From contig JAUIET010000001.1 in NCBI GenBank assembly GCA_030429735.1, forward strand, positions 558,001 through 622,000: a stretch of DNA of 64,000 nt, read 5' to 3'. Every line of letters begins with the position of its first letter. The first letter of the stretch is position 1. Made by a program: the position numbers and the translations under genes. Shown here piece after piece: positions 53,709 through 62,986 of this stretch. The notes beneath the pieces are model-generated. The model saw only the letters and a list, made by a program, of their open reading frames with translations, did no database searches and was not told where the DNA came from. The stretch comes from Gammaproteobacteria bacterium. GTDB lineage: Bacteria; Pseudomonadota; Gammaproteobacteria; Pseudomonadales; JAUIET01.

Positions 53709-55055
53709 ATGAATGCCATCGCCAAGCCCTGCTTTACAAATTCAAACCCGGTTGACCTCACGCAACTGGAGCAAGACATTACTCAGCTGGCCTCGAACAT
53801 TAACGCGGCTAACTACCAATTGATGCTTCTTATCGCTGAGTTCGACAAACACCGGGGTTGGGCCAAATGGGGTTGCCGGTCTTGCGCGCACTGGCTGAAC
53901 TGGAAATGTGGTATTGCCTTGGGTGCAGCGCGTGAGAAGGTTCGGGTAGCTCGTGCGCTGGGTGAATTGCCAAAGGTAAGTGCGGCGTTTGCCAGTGGGC
54001 AGCTCAGTTATTCCAAGGCTCGCGCGATTACGCGGGTTGCCAGCGCGGAAAATGAAGACCAGTTGCTGATGATTGCCGAACATGGGTCGGCGAGCCATAT
54101 TGAAAAAACAGTGCGGCATTTTAGCCGGGTTACCAGGGAGAAGGCTCAGGCCGAGCACAGCAAACGCTGTTTGCGCTACTACTGGGATGACAACGGCAAT
54201 CTGGTGGTGCATGCGCGTTTAAACGCCGAACAGGGTGCCTTGTTTCTTAAAGCACTGAATACTACCGCAGACACTTTGGAGCAAGACGAGTGGAAAACCG
54301 GGCAGGAGGAAACGGCGGAGGATAAAAACGTTTCCGCGGAGACGCTTCCGGCAACTGTTGCGCACCTTGCACCCGAAAAACCACAGCGGCGCATGAGCCG
54401 GCGAGCGGATGCGCTGGTGATGATGGCTGAATGCCAGCTGGAAAACCTGAGTAGCAGCTGTAAAACGGCTGACCGCTACCAGGTGAGTATTCAGGTGGAT
54501 GTTGCAGGAACAGAAACCACCTGTGGCCTGGAGGATGGGCCGGCGTTGGCGGAGGAAACGGTGAAACGGGTGTGCTGCGACGCCAGTGTAAGCCAGGTGC
54601 TTTCTCGCAACGGCGAGCCGCTGTCGATCGGGCGCAAGGCGCGCACTATTCCGCCACCTATGCGCCGTGCCCTGCAGCGCCGCGATGGGGGGTGCAAGTT
54701 TCCGGGGTGTTGCAGTTCACGATTTGTTGACGGGCACCATATTCAGCACTGGAGCGGAGGGGGTGACACCAGCCTGAATAATCTGGTGCTGCTGTGCAGG
54801 CATCACCATCGTTTGGTGCATGAAGGCGGCTATTGCGTTACGCGAAGCGCAAGCGGCGAGCTGGTGTTTCATCGGCCGGATGGTGTATGCATACATCCAG
54901 TTCCGCAAATGCCTGACTCAAGCGCGTTACCGCGCGTGGCGCGAAGCAAATGGTTTTGGAAAGGTGATACGATGGACTATGGCCTGGCGGTGGAAACCCT
55001 GGTGCTTAAGCGCGAGCGAGTGAAACGCGTTTCCGCGGAAACGTTTTCTTTGTAG
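53709..55055 (+). CDS. DUF222/HNH endonuclease signature protein (13E12 type)
   Basis: 448 residues. The DUF222 domain (about 15-300, QLMLLIAEFDKHRGWAKWG; GELPKVSAAFASGQLSYSKA) is followed by an HNH motif (PGCCSSRFVDGHHIQHWSGG; TSLNNLVLLCRHHHRLVHEG). This family is frequent in actinobacteria as REP13E12 repeats and scattered in proteobacteria; it is probably a mobile-type nuclease, biological role unproven. An internal linker carries a Glu/Lys tract near residue 210. AGGTAAC precedes the ATG. It seems to be the last accessory gene on this side. Confidence 0.87.
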   Translation: MNAIAKPCFTNSNPVDLTQLEQDITQLASNINAANYQLMLLIAEFDKHRGWAKWGCRSCAHWLNWKCGIALGAAREKVRVARALGELPKVSAAFASGQLSYSKARAITRVASAENEDQLLMIAEHGSASHIEKTVRHFSRVTREKAQAEHSKRCLRYYWDDNGNLVVHARLNAEQGALFLKALNTTADTLEQDEWKTGQEETAEDKNVSAETLPATVAHLAPEKPQRRMSRRADALVMMAECQLENLSSSCKTADRYQVSIQVDVAGTETTCGLEDGPALAEETVKRVCCDASVSQVLSRNGEPLSIGRKARTIPPPMRRALQRRDGGCKFPGCCSSRFVDGHHIQHWSGGGDTSLNNLVLLCRHHHRLVHEGGYCVTRSASGELVFHRPDGVCIHPVPQMPDSSALPRVARSKWFWKGDTMDYGLAVETLVLKRERVKRVSAETFSL

Positions 55056-55158
55056 CGGGCTAGTGTATGATCGGAACAGCTAAAGACTTCGGTGCTGCAC
55101 ATCCAGGTTGCACATCTAGGAAGGCGAATCTATCCAACCAAGGCACGGCATTTAGTGT

Positions 55159-56667
55159 ATGAAACTGCGAATCATTCTAGCGTTACTGCTACTGATTGCC
55201 CTGTCAGCAGCGGCTGGTTATTGGTATTACCTAACGCGCGACTCCAGGGAACCGTCGCGATTGGCTTATGCCGAGTATTGCGCGGGTTGTCATGGTAACG
55301 AATTGCAGGGCGCAGCAGGGCCGGCCCTAACCGGGCAATTAAAGTATGGTGATGCAACGAGCGAACTGATTGCCAGTATTGCGCAGCGGCATGATGGCGA
55401 GCAATGGTCTGGGCGTTTGCCTGAGCACACAATTAAGGCCCTGGCGCTGTATGTCAGTGAGCAACGCCAGGCTTTTCCTGCCGTTAGTGACAGCTATTAC
55501 AGCACCCCTGCCGAGGGCGTGTTCAACTCTGCACTGCATCGCTTCAAGGTTGAAGAAGTAGCCCGCTTTGCGACCAGGCCGTATTCGATGGCGCCGCTGC
55601 CGGATGGGCGCGTATTAGTAAATGAGCGAACGCGCGGTTTGTCATTTGTCAGCAGCGACGGGCTACAAGGCAATATCGTTAGTGGCACACCGGAAGTGTG
55701 GGAGCCACTGGCTACCATTCAGGGCTCGGAAGTGGTGATGGGCGTGTTGCTTGATGTTGAGCTGCATCCTGATTATGAAAACAACGGCTGGGTGTATTTG
55801 TCGTATGGGCACTTATGTCTGCTTGAATGTAATTCTCTGGTACCGCAAACCATGGTGCGCGTTGTGCGCGGGCGAATCGAGAATGGTCAGTGGCAGGACC
55901 AGGAACTGATTTGGTCGGTACATAGCAAGTACTACACGGTGGTGCCGGATAATGTTGCGTCCGGCAGGCTGGCGCTGGACGGCAAGGGCTATGTGTACGT
56001 AACGGTTGGCGGCAAGGGTGCTTATAAACACCTGCATGACTTGAACACACCGTACGGCAAAATTCATCGTGTAGCTGATGACGGCACGGTGCCGACGAAC
56101 AACCCGTTTTGGCAGCCAGCCGAGCAGCGTGAACACGGCTCAACGCGCCACACGGTGTTCAGCTATGGGCATCGTACGGCGCAGGGTTTAACAGCACACC
56201 CGGTGACTGGCGCGATATGGAGCACAGAGATGGGGCCGCGTGGTGGTGACGAGGTGAATCTGATTCGTGCCGGCGGAAATTATGGCTGGCCACTGTACAC
56301 CAACGGCCTGGATTATGATGGTGAGCCGTTAACCATTGGTGTTGAGCTGGGTTTGAACTTCAGCTTTGAGAGCACGGTGGCACCCGTTGTGGATTTTACG
56401 CCTGCGCCCGCCTTGTCGAATCTGAGTATTTACCACGGTAATCATTTTCAGGAGTGGCAGGGCGATCTTCTGGTCGGCAGCCTAAGGGCTAACACATTAT
56501 ATCGTGTGCGTGTTAACCCCAACGGTAACGCGGGGGCAAGTGAGCTTGAAAAACTGCACACGGCCTTGGGTCGTATTCGTGATGTTGAGATTGCCAGTGA
56601 CGGCACAGTGTATGTGCTGAGTGAAGACTTGCAAGGCGGTGCTTTATATCGGCTTAGCAAAATGTAG
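55159..56667 (+). CDS. PQQ-dependent soluble sugar dehydrogenase with N-terminal cytochrome c
   Basis: 502 residues. An N-terminal signal/anchor helix (5-22), then a cytochrome c domain with the haem motif CAGCH at residues 41-45 and a probable methionine/His ligand region before 110, then a six-bladed beta-propeller of the sugar/aldose dehydrogenase (GSDH) family. Signatures are MAPLPDGRVLVNERT, GVLLDVELHPDYENNG, GSTRHTVFSYGHRTAQGL and EMGPRGGDEVNLI. The fused haem would accept electrons directly from PQQ and pass them to the respiratory chain. Sugar specificity cannot be told. Confidence 0.9.
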   Translation: MKLRIILALLLLIALSAAAGYWYYLTRDSREPSRLAYAEYCAGCHGNELQGAAGPALTGQLKYGDATSELIASIAQRHDGEQWSGRLPEHTIKALALYVSEQRQAFPAVSDSYYSTPAEGVFNSALHRFKVEEVARFATRPYSMAPLPDGRVLVNERTRGLSFVSSDGLQGNIVSGTPEVWEPLATIQGSEVVMGVLLDVELHPDYENNGWVYLSYGHLCLLECNSLVPQTMVRVVRGRIENGQWQDQELIWSVHSKYYTVVPDNVASGRLALDGKGYVYVTVGGKGAYKHLHDLNTPYGKIHRVADDGTVPTNNPFWQPAEQREHGSTRHTVFSYGHRTAQGLTAHPVTGAIWSTEMGPRGGDEVNLIRAGGNYGWPLYTNGLDYDGEPLTIGVELGLNFSFESTVAPVVDFTPAPALSNLSIYHGNHFQEWQGDLLVGSLRANTLYRVRVNPNGNAGASELEKLHTALGRIRDVEIASDGTVYVLSEDLQGGALYRLSKM

Positions 56668-56858
56668 CGGGCTATATGCGAACAACTCCGCTTCCCAATT
56701 AGCGCTATGAAGCCCACTCCTTAGCCAGTCAGTTCTGAGACCTGGTTAACAGTTTTTGCACAACACACAGAATATTAAGCTCATTCCTTTAGGCCATACC
56801 GTGGCCGAAGATACGCATGATATAGTTAATCAGAGATGTTTTTCTAACGAGGAATTTA

Positions 56859-59800
56859 GTGCGCACGCTACTCGCATACCTGATCGTTTGCCTATTGATT
56901 GCTTCATGTGGAGGTGGAGGTGGAGGTGGCGGCGGAAGTCAGGGCCCGGTACCAGCCAGCCCTACGCCTTCACCTTTTCCTGGGTCTCAGTTCAGCGCCG
57001 TTTTCAGCGAGACTAACGCCGCGGAGGTACTATCATTTGGCTTGCTAATGCCGGATACCGCCGCAGCACTTGCTGAAAAACATGTAGTAGCCTTGCTTCG
57101 TAACTTTCACTCCGGACCAGAAGACCAGCCTGCTGCTTATTCACAATTCTGTGATGACGCGGAAGCTGTCACTCTGTCACACATCGATAACGACACGAAC
57201 GCTCAGTTTACAGCGGGCGATTCGATTGATGTGCTAATTGATAATTGTGTGCTCCTGTACAATCGAGCAGGAGCAAGTGGCCGGTCGCGAATCGACCTCG
57301 CTACAATTAGTATACCCAACAACGGAGAAATTCGAATTGAGGGTACGCTAGTACTGGAAACCTTCCCAATTGTTTTGGAGGCGGCCGGCAATGAAATTGC
57401 CTCGTTTAATGGTCAATATCAATTTGTTTTCACATTGGATGAAAACGGTCAATCCGTTAGGGCATATACTAACGATGCAAACGATAGCTTTTCCACTGAT
57501 GATGGCCAAGATGACGTTAATCTATTGGTTTTTGATGCAAGCAAAATCTGGATCAATGAAAGTGGCAGAGGATCTCTGTCTTTCACGGCAGAGTTGGACA
57601 GTTCGATTGTTGGTGGCAGCTTCGGCTGCGAAACGCTGGAGCCTGTATCGGGCACAAGACCATTAAATCTAACTGACTATCGTATCGATTGTCGTGACCG
57701 TAGCAATGAAAGGTTACTGGTAGAACCCATCTCGCAAGGTGCCTACACCACCCTGGGCAGTACCGAACTTGGCCTGTTCAGCCTCTTTGATGTTGTTGGT
57801 GAATCAATTGTTACTGCCCCAGCGCTGAACCACGGGCAGTTTCAATTTAACCTGGATTTTGACCAGCTCAACCTTGACGCCATAGATCTTGATGTTGATG
57901 AAGTTCGTAACCAGTTATTGGTTGCAACAACAGCCATCAGTCCACTTTACCCTAACTCACTTGTCGCAGTGAATGTCGAGTCTCTGATTGTTGAACGGGT
58001 TCTGGAATTTGACAACGCACTTACCAGCCTATGGAAACGAAAAGACTCCAATTTTCTCTATTCAAGCCAGGCACGTTCTGGCGAAATTATCGTCGTCTCT
58101 CTTGCTGAATTTGAAGAGGTACAGCGCATAGAACTCGACCAAACCGGGCAGATTCCTGAAGATGGCACACTTCCAGGCGTAGTCGCTTCACCCTACTTAA
58201 TGCACCTTTCCCTGCCAGCAACAGGCCCCGAGAATTTGGTGGCGCGCATTGGCCGAATTCTAAGTGACCGTACTCCTACCCCTGAATATTGGTTTACCGC
58301 AGCGTATCAGAATGGCGTGGAACTGCCGGCTATCCTTTCAGGAACACCAGACTCAGGCAAATTGCACTTTGTGTCAGAGCAACTGCTTTTGAGTGTAGAT
58401 TCGACCGAACAGACAGTTGTTACCCTTGGCGCTATTGGTCTTGAGTCCAGAGCCAGAAACAGCGCAACAGACGCGGTAGTCGGGCCAGATTTACGCGTAC
58501 AAACGCACTACATATCCACCATGGACGGAGCACCGAGTGGCTCTCTCGATGGTGGCGGCTACATCAACACTGAGGACTCTGCCAGTAACCGTGTGTACAG
58601 CGTGAGTGACGGTATTCTTGTGATTCACGATGCTACCCGACGCACTCTAAACGCCCACTACCCTATTCCAAGAGCCGAGAGACTTCGAGAAAACTTGCGC
58701 ACTCTGGTTACTCTGAGCAATCGTGTGGTAATAGCCCGTGATGGCGAGTTGGTACTACTGAATTCTGACGAACTAGAGGACAACCTCACTGACGATTGCC
58801 AATTCGCGCAATCACGCTCAGTGGGCGAAGGGAATCTGCAAAGTGCTTATGCTACTTGCGCGTTCACAGACCTTGTATACGACAGTAACCGAAACCTCGC
58901 GTACGCTGGCATCGGCTGGCAGCAAGGCCGCGCTGGAAGGCGCATTGTTGAAATAAACCCGGAAACGGCTGAATTGGTTCGTGAGTTCCCCCTCGCGATT
59001 AACCCAGACAAACTGGTGGTATCTGTGAATGGTGACTTCCTTTTTGTAACTACCGCTGAACAACGCATTGTTACCATCAACCTCAATTCTGGCGAGACAG
59101 TTAGCGAAGCAACTACACCTTTCTTACCAAGCGCGTTTCACGCTAGTACAACGGAACACAAAAACGAGATTTTTGAAGCAATACCCTCTCGAAACGCAGA
59201 TGATGAACTGCTGGTTTCGTTAGCTAACCGAGTTGGAGGTTTTCAGCGAGATAGGGTGGTGAAATTTCGTGCTGGCGAATATCTGGTGGATGGACGCCTT
59301 GAGATAGCAGACGCCCCACGAGTTTTCTACAGTGAAGACGGAGACTTGTACGGCATAACGGAGGGCCCTTCAAGTACTGTAAGGCTTTACGAGTTGGCCG
59401 ATGATGGCAATGCAATTAGCGAGATCTCTAGCGTAGACGCCTTGGTGGATGAATACCAGTTCAGTCGAAGTGACCTGATTGCTGTGAATAATGCTGGAAT
59501 AAACTATGTTTTGCTGCGACAAAACCTTCTGAATCTAGAAGACGGCAGCATTACTCAGTGGGGCAGCGACACGCCTTCTGCAATCATGCGAACAGCCTAT
59601 AACCCCGCAACAAAGTCCGTAATACAACTAGAGAACCCGGGCCTTGACCCATGCATTATTCGTAGCTACGATCTGTCTGCAAACCTGCAGGGCGAATATG
59701 AAATACCATCTGAGCGTTGCACACGTACAATGTATGACAACAAGTTGGTATCGATGGGAGCAGACCGTTTTGCGATGATGGACGTTCATGCCGGCTACGT

Positions 59801-59867
59801 AGATACTGGCTACTCTAATATCGAATTAGTTGAGTTACAGTTCTATCCACTTAGCTTGCTTGAATAG
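56859..59867 (+). CDS. Large lipoprotein with beta-propeller-like repeats
   Basis: 1002 residues from GTG 56859, supported by GAGGA nine bases before it. A type II signal peptide ends at the lipobox LIASC, followed at once by a run of nine glycines (codons GGT/GGA/GGC) that must lead to an extended linker. The remainder, rich in Asp, Glu, Ser, Thr and Leu, shows repeating blades of the kind YVGDGILVIHDATRRTLNAHY and ELVLLNSDELEDN, suggesting a WD/YVTN-type propeller domain in the second half and a C-terminal end facing the periplasm or outside. No family is recognised for certain; function unknown. Confidence 0.72.
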   Translation: MRTLLAYLIVCLLIASCGGGGGGGGGSQGPVPASPTPSPFPGSQFSAVFSETNAAEVLSFGLLMPDTAAALAEKHVVALLRNFHSGPEDQPAAYSQFCDDAEAVTLSHIDNDTNAQFTAGDSIDVLIDNCVLLYNRAGASGRSRIDLATISIPNNGEIRIEGTLVLETFPIVLEAAGNEIASFNGQYQFVFTLDENGQSVRAYTNDANDSFSTDDGQDDVNLLVFDASKIWINESGRGSLSFTAELDSSIVGGSFGCETLEPVSGTRPLNLTDYRIDCRDRSNERLLVEPISQGAYTTLGSTELGLFSLFDVVGESIVTAPALNHGQFQFNLDFDQLNLDAIDLDVDEVRNQLLVATTAISPLYPNSLVAVNVESLIVERVLEFDNALTSLWKRKDSNFLYSSQARSGEIIVVSLAEFEEVQRIELDQTGQIPEDGTLPGVVASPYLMHLSLPATGPENLVARIGRILSDRTPTPEYWFTAAYQNGVELPAILSGTPDSGKLHFVSEQLLLSVDSTEQTVVTLGAIGLESRARNSATDAVVGPDLRVQTHYISTMDGAPSGSLDGGGYINTEDSASNRVYSVSDGILVIHDATRRTLNAHYPIPRAERLRENLRTLVTLSNRVVIARDGELVLLNSDELEDNLTDDCQFAQSRSVGEGNLQSAYATCAFTDLVYDSNRNLAYAGIGWQQGRAGRRIVEINPETAELVREFPLAINPDKLVVSVNGDFLFVTTAEQRIVTINLNSGETVSEATTPFLPSAFHASTTEHKNEIFEAIPSRNADDELLVSLANRVGGFQRDRVVKFRAGEYLVDGRLEIADAPRVFYSEDGDLYGITEGPSSTVRLYELADDGNAISEISSVDALVDEYQFSRSDLIAVNNAGINYVLLRQNLLNLEDGSITQWGSDTPSAIMRTAYNPATKSVIQLENPGLDPCIIRSYDLSANLQGEYEIPSERCTRTMYDNKLVSMGADRFAMMDVHAGYVDTGYSNIELVELQFYPLSLLE

Positions 59868-60004
59868 CTATTTATACCAACCTAACGTTTGATCTGCACA
59901 GCCCTTAACTGCTTCATCGGACCTTAAACGGCCAGTGGTCGCTGAGTTACCACTGATTCTTGATCATCTACTATGCTTAACCTAATCAGTTAGGAGATTG
60001 CGTG

Positions 60005-60478
60005 ATGAAAAAGCTGGTGGCTTCGGTGTGCCTTTGTGCAAGTAGTGTTGCTTTTTCCGAAGGCGACTCTCACTTGGATGCTGCTTACAAACTACTAGAA
60101 GTCAGTAACACTGAGAAAACGCTAACACAGTCAATTGATCAGATGGCCGAGCTGGAGCTTCAAAACAATCCTGCGCTGCTGCCTTATCGCGATATTTTGC
60201 GTAATTTCTATGCGGAAGTCCTGAGCTTTGAATCGCTCAAAGATGACTACGCATATATTTACATGGATCATTTTACAGAAGCCGAGATTCGCGAACTGAT
60301 TGAGTTTCATCAATCTGAAATTGGCCAGAAGCTAGTGGCATCTCAGCCTATTATAGTGCGGCAAACTGCTGAACTGGGGCAGGAGCGTGTAATGAATGGA
60401 ATTGGTGATTTACGAGTTAGAATTGAAGACGAGGCTATGCGGATCGCGCGTGAGAAAGAACTTGGGCAAATAGACTAG
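60005..60478 (+). CDS. DUF2059 domain-containing exported protein
   Basis: 157 residues from ATG 60005 (a GTG at 60002 is in frame); AGGAG precedes it. Signal peptide (KKLVASVCLCASSVAFS), then the DUF2059 helical core (AAYKLLEVSNTEKTLTQSID; YIYMDHFTEAEIRELIEFHQ then SEIGQKLVASQP). Periplasmic, function not known. Confidence 0.87.
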   Translation: MKKLVASVCLCASSVAFSEGDSHLDAAYKLLEVSNTEKTLTQSIDQMAELELQNNPALLPYRDILRNFYAEVLSFESLKDDYAYIYMDHFTEAEIRELIEFHQSEIGQKLVASQPIIVRQTAELGQERVMNGIGDLRVRIEDEAMRIAREKELGQID

Positions 60479-60500
60479 CGGCCCTTGTTCCCCCATAGCA

Positions 60501-60827
60501 CTACAAACACAGTACTACGTCCTCCCAATCACCGCGTCGGAAAGAACGTATTTCTATCTCTTCTGATTGCTCACACCATTCCAAACTGAGCACTTTTCTT
60601 CCCGCCCATATGTCCAGCGTCCATGGTTTTTGTGCCGCTAGTCTGGAACGCCTGGGTGCAGCTGCACGTGGCGAGGGAAGTGCATTTCCTGGTGGGCAGC
60701 TCAGCAGTATCTCAATGCCTTTTTGATAGTCTCTAAACGAAAAACCTTTTTCAGATACCATTTCATTTTTTAATCGCGAAACGGTAGCATCGCGAATGGA
60801 TCTAACCACGTCTAATTGTTCTGACAT
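60501..60827 (-). CDS. Hypothetical protein
   Basis: 108 residues from ATG 60827 (frame open to 60845). Helical N-terminus (EQLDVVRSIRDATVSRLKNE), a basic Pro/Arg/Ala linker near 60 and a C-terminal half with WTLDIWAGRKVLSLEWCE. I recognise no family. It converges on the DUF2059 gene. Confidence 0.5.
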   Translation of the reverse strand: MSEQLDVVRSIRDATVSRLKNEMVSEKGFSFRDYQKGIEILLSCPPGNALPSPRAAAPRRSRLAAQKPWTLDIWAGRKVLSLEWCEQSEEIEIRSFRRGDWEDVVLCL

Positions 60828-60913
60828 TCGGCCCCTGGCTGCCATGTTCCAGTAATGCGAACAATTTTACATTTAGTCAGGAAAAGTTCCAGACCGCCCA
60901 TCTTCCAAGCGGC

Positions 60914-61075
60914 TTACTGGTCGAGTAACAGGGCACAGAAGTTCCAGCGCCCTTCCATGAGCATGAGCTCTTCTGTCGCTGCATTGCGTTGAGCAGAGCT
61001 GAGCAAGGTTTCATATTCAGCGTGGATGTTTAGCAGATACGCGGCTGAAATTAAATTGCCCCGCTGCGCTGACAT
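60914..61075 (-). pseudogene. Sel1-repeat-like fragment
   Basis: A 53-residue open frame begins AQRGNLISAAYLLNIHAEYE after its ATG; the codons before that ATG read LWFEM up to a stop, giving the WFE-x-SA-x-x-GN pattern typical of Sel1 repeats. It is too short to fold as a Sel1 protein and has lost its upstream repeats, so it appears to be a relic. The rest of the 60846-61148 gap shows nothing else. Confidence 0.45.
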
Positions 61076-61148
61076 TTCGAACCACAGTTATGGGTTTGCG
61101 CTGGATTCAAACCCGTTAAAGTACATAACACCCAGGACCTTGCCCTAA

Positions 61149-61553
61149 CTACCTGATTCGACCAGCCATCGCCATTCCAGCAATCATGCTAATCACAAAC
61201 ACCGCTGTTACCGGCGAGAGATAGCCGAGTGCGGCTATTGCCGGGCCCGGGCAGTAGCCGTATAAGCCCCACCCTGTTCCGAACAATACGGCACCGCTGA
61301 TGAGCTTTTTATCGATCTCGGTTTTGGAAGGAAGTGAAAATTTTAGCGCGAATAAAGGTTTTTCTTTGCGGAGTATGTATTGAAAACCGACTGCGGCCGT
61401 GAGTACGGCGCTGCCCATCACGAACAGAAGGTCGCTGTCCCAGTCACCGAACACATCCAAAAAGCCAATCACTTTTGCGGTGTCGGTCATTCCGGACGCC
61501 GCCAGGCCTGCGCCAAAAATAAGGCCTGTTGCTAAACCAGCGAAGAGCTTCAT
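61149..61553 (-). CDS. YeeE/YedE-type (DUF6691-like) membrane protein, second half
   Basis: 134 residues, four transmembrane helices. Contains [20 protein letters not shown] at the start and the reactive-cysteine loop [14 protein letters not shown]. It starts with ATGA overlap after the partner half. In proteins such as YeeE/TsuA the two halves form one transporter for thiosulfate or other sulfur species; here they are separate chains. Sulfur substrate is inferred. Confidence 0.85.
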   Translation of the reverse strand: MKLFAGLATGLIFGAGLAASGMTDTAKVIGFLDVFGDWDSDLLFVMGSAVLTAAVGFQYILRKEKPLFALKFSLPSKTEIDKKLISGAVLFGTGWGLYGYCPGPAIAALGYLSPVTAVFVISMIAGMAMAGRIR

Positions 61554-61975
61554 GCGCTACCCCCCGTAAGCATATTAAAAACAGCCACGGTTGCAATACC
61601 AAACACCATGAACACAGCGGTGGCTGCAAAAGAGCGCGGCGACAAACGGCTCATGCCGCACACACCGTGCCCACTGGTGCAACCGCTACCCAGCTTCACG
61701 CCAAAGCCAACCAGCAGCCCCGCAATAATGGCCAGTGGGTAATTGTCATTAACAACCGGCACCGAGCGCCCCGTCAGGCTATGGAAAGCTAACGCGCCGG
61801 CGATAAGGCCGGCCAGAAACAAAAGCCGCCAAAGCTTGTCGCCAGGTTCACCAGCGATCGCGCCCCAGACAATACCGCTGATGCCTGCGATGCGGCCTAT
61901 TAGCCACATTAACAAAACAGCTGATAGCCCGATCAGTACTCCACCAGCTACCGCCCAAACAGGAAAGTTGATCAT
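61550..61975 (-). CDS. YeeE/YedE-type membrane protein, first half
   Basis: 141 residues with four transmembrane helices. Contains the cysteine loop [21 protein letters not shown], characteristic of YeeE/YedE sulfur-transport proteins. Overlaps the gene before it (ATGA at 61972-61975) and the gene after it (ATGA at 61550-61553), so the three proteins are likely made together. Confidence 0.88.
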   Translation of the reverse strand: MINFPVWAVAGGVLIGLSAVLLMWLIGRIAGISGIVWGAIAGEPGDKLWRLLFLAGLIAGALAFHSLTGRSVPVVNDNYPLAIIAGLLVGFGVKLGSGCTSGHGVCGMSRLSPRSFAATAVFMVFGIATVAVFNMLTGGSA

Positions 61976-62979
61976 TGCGCTGATTCCTGTTGACCATTTA
62001 CGTTAGAAGAATCAATCTCGGCTTCAACCGCGGGCAATAAGCTGCTCATGCCCGCAAGCGTTCCAAGATTAATGGCGTTTGCACGGTCCAACCCGTTTTT
62101 ATACGCATCAAGCGCTAACAAGGCGCCCGCCCTGTTCGAGCTACCGCAATGCAGAAACACGGGCCCTTTGGTTTTATCAAGTATCGCTCGAAGGCGCTGG
62201 CTGTTGCTGAACGTAATATCTTTGGCGCCTGCAATGGGGAGGCTTTCGTATTGCAGGCCCAATTGTCGCACGGCTTCTGCCTCGTTGAAGGAAGATTCGT
62301 CCGTAGTGCGCAGATTAATGACAGTAGCAATTCCCTGCGTTTTCAACTGGGCTATTTGCTCTTCGCTCGGTTGCCCCCCCACCCACAGTTCCTTGCTGAT
62401 CATTGCCAGGTTTCTGATCGCCGAAGAGTCTTCACTACTGATTTGCCGCTCTACGCTGAACATGCCCCTGAGCTCACCCAGTGAGTAACCGGTTGCGGTG
62501 TCAAACGGGTAGCTGGCTTGCAACTGGTTCGACACTTCCGGCGCAAGGTCGGTTCCATGACACGACAGGCAAAGGCCGTCTGTTCGAATTGCCTCTGCGT
62601 ACACAGAGACGCCGTCACGTGAGTCGTCGAAATACACGTTTGAGCCGTACGGATTGTTGGCGAAGAACTCCAGTATGCTGGCCTGCGACTCGGAAGCTTC
62701 GTTTAAGGGGTTTCGCGTACGATCACTGACACGTTGAAGTTTCACGCCATGTGTTCTCGACAAGCGAGACGCAATTAGCGGCGCCTGTTCGGCACAAACC
62801 GAGACCGCGCTGGCTGCACCACCCTTGTTGATCGCTGATAGCAGTTCTGATTTCAGCTCCTTTTTAAACTGGCCAACCAGCGCCGCGCTGTGTTGTTTTG
62901 TGTCTGTCGCACTGCTTGTCTGGCTTAACCCGACACTCATCAATACTGCAAACAGTAAATCTCCCGCTTTGTTTTTCAT
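61972..62979 (-). CDS. Periplasmic c-haem (DUF3365/Tll0287-like) domain fused to DUF442-type phosphatase
   Basis: 335 residues from ATG 62979 (ATG 62997 also in frame). Signal peptide, then a DUF3365 domain (about 30-170; AASAVSVCAEQAPLIASRLS; haem site C137-x2-C140-H141 in GLCLSCHGTD), a short linker, and a C-terminal cysteine phosphatase-like domain (about 185-315) with the CX4R loop HCGSSNRAG (C277, R282) and ELWVGGQPSEEQIAQL. The CX4R form is that of DUF442/TIGR01244 proteins, which are linked to persulfide handling with ETHE1-type sulfur dioxygenases. The SulP and YeeE genes around it suggest a sulfur role. The predicted periplasmic place of the phosphatase-like part is unusual. Confidence 0.82.
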   Translation of the reverse strand: MKNKAGDLLFAVLMSVGLSQTSSATDTKQHSAALVGQFKKELKSELLSAINKGGAASAVSVCAEQAPLIASRLSRTHGVKLQRVSDRTRNPLNEASESQASILEFFANNPYGSNVYFDDSRDGVSVYAEAIRTDGLCLSCHGTDLAPEVSNQLQASYPFDTATGYSLGELRGMFSVERQISSEDSSAIRNLAMISKELWVGGQPSEEQIAQLKTQGIATVINLRTTDESSFNEAEAVRQLGLQYESLPIAGAKDITFSNSQRLRAILDKTKGPVFLHCGSSNRAGALLALDAYKNGLDRANAINLGTLAGMSSLLPAVEAEIDSSNVNGQQESAQ

Positions 62980-62986
62980 AGTCTGT

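Noticed and set aside
35521-55055. An intact integrative element
   Set aside because: No integrase, transposase, conjugation gene or clear right-hand copy of the tRNA end beyond 38557 was found; it is described as an accessory region only.
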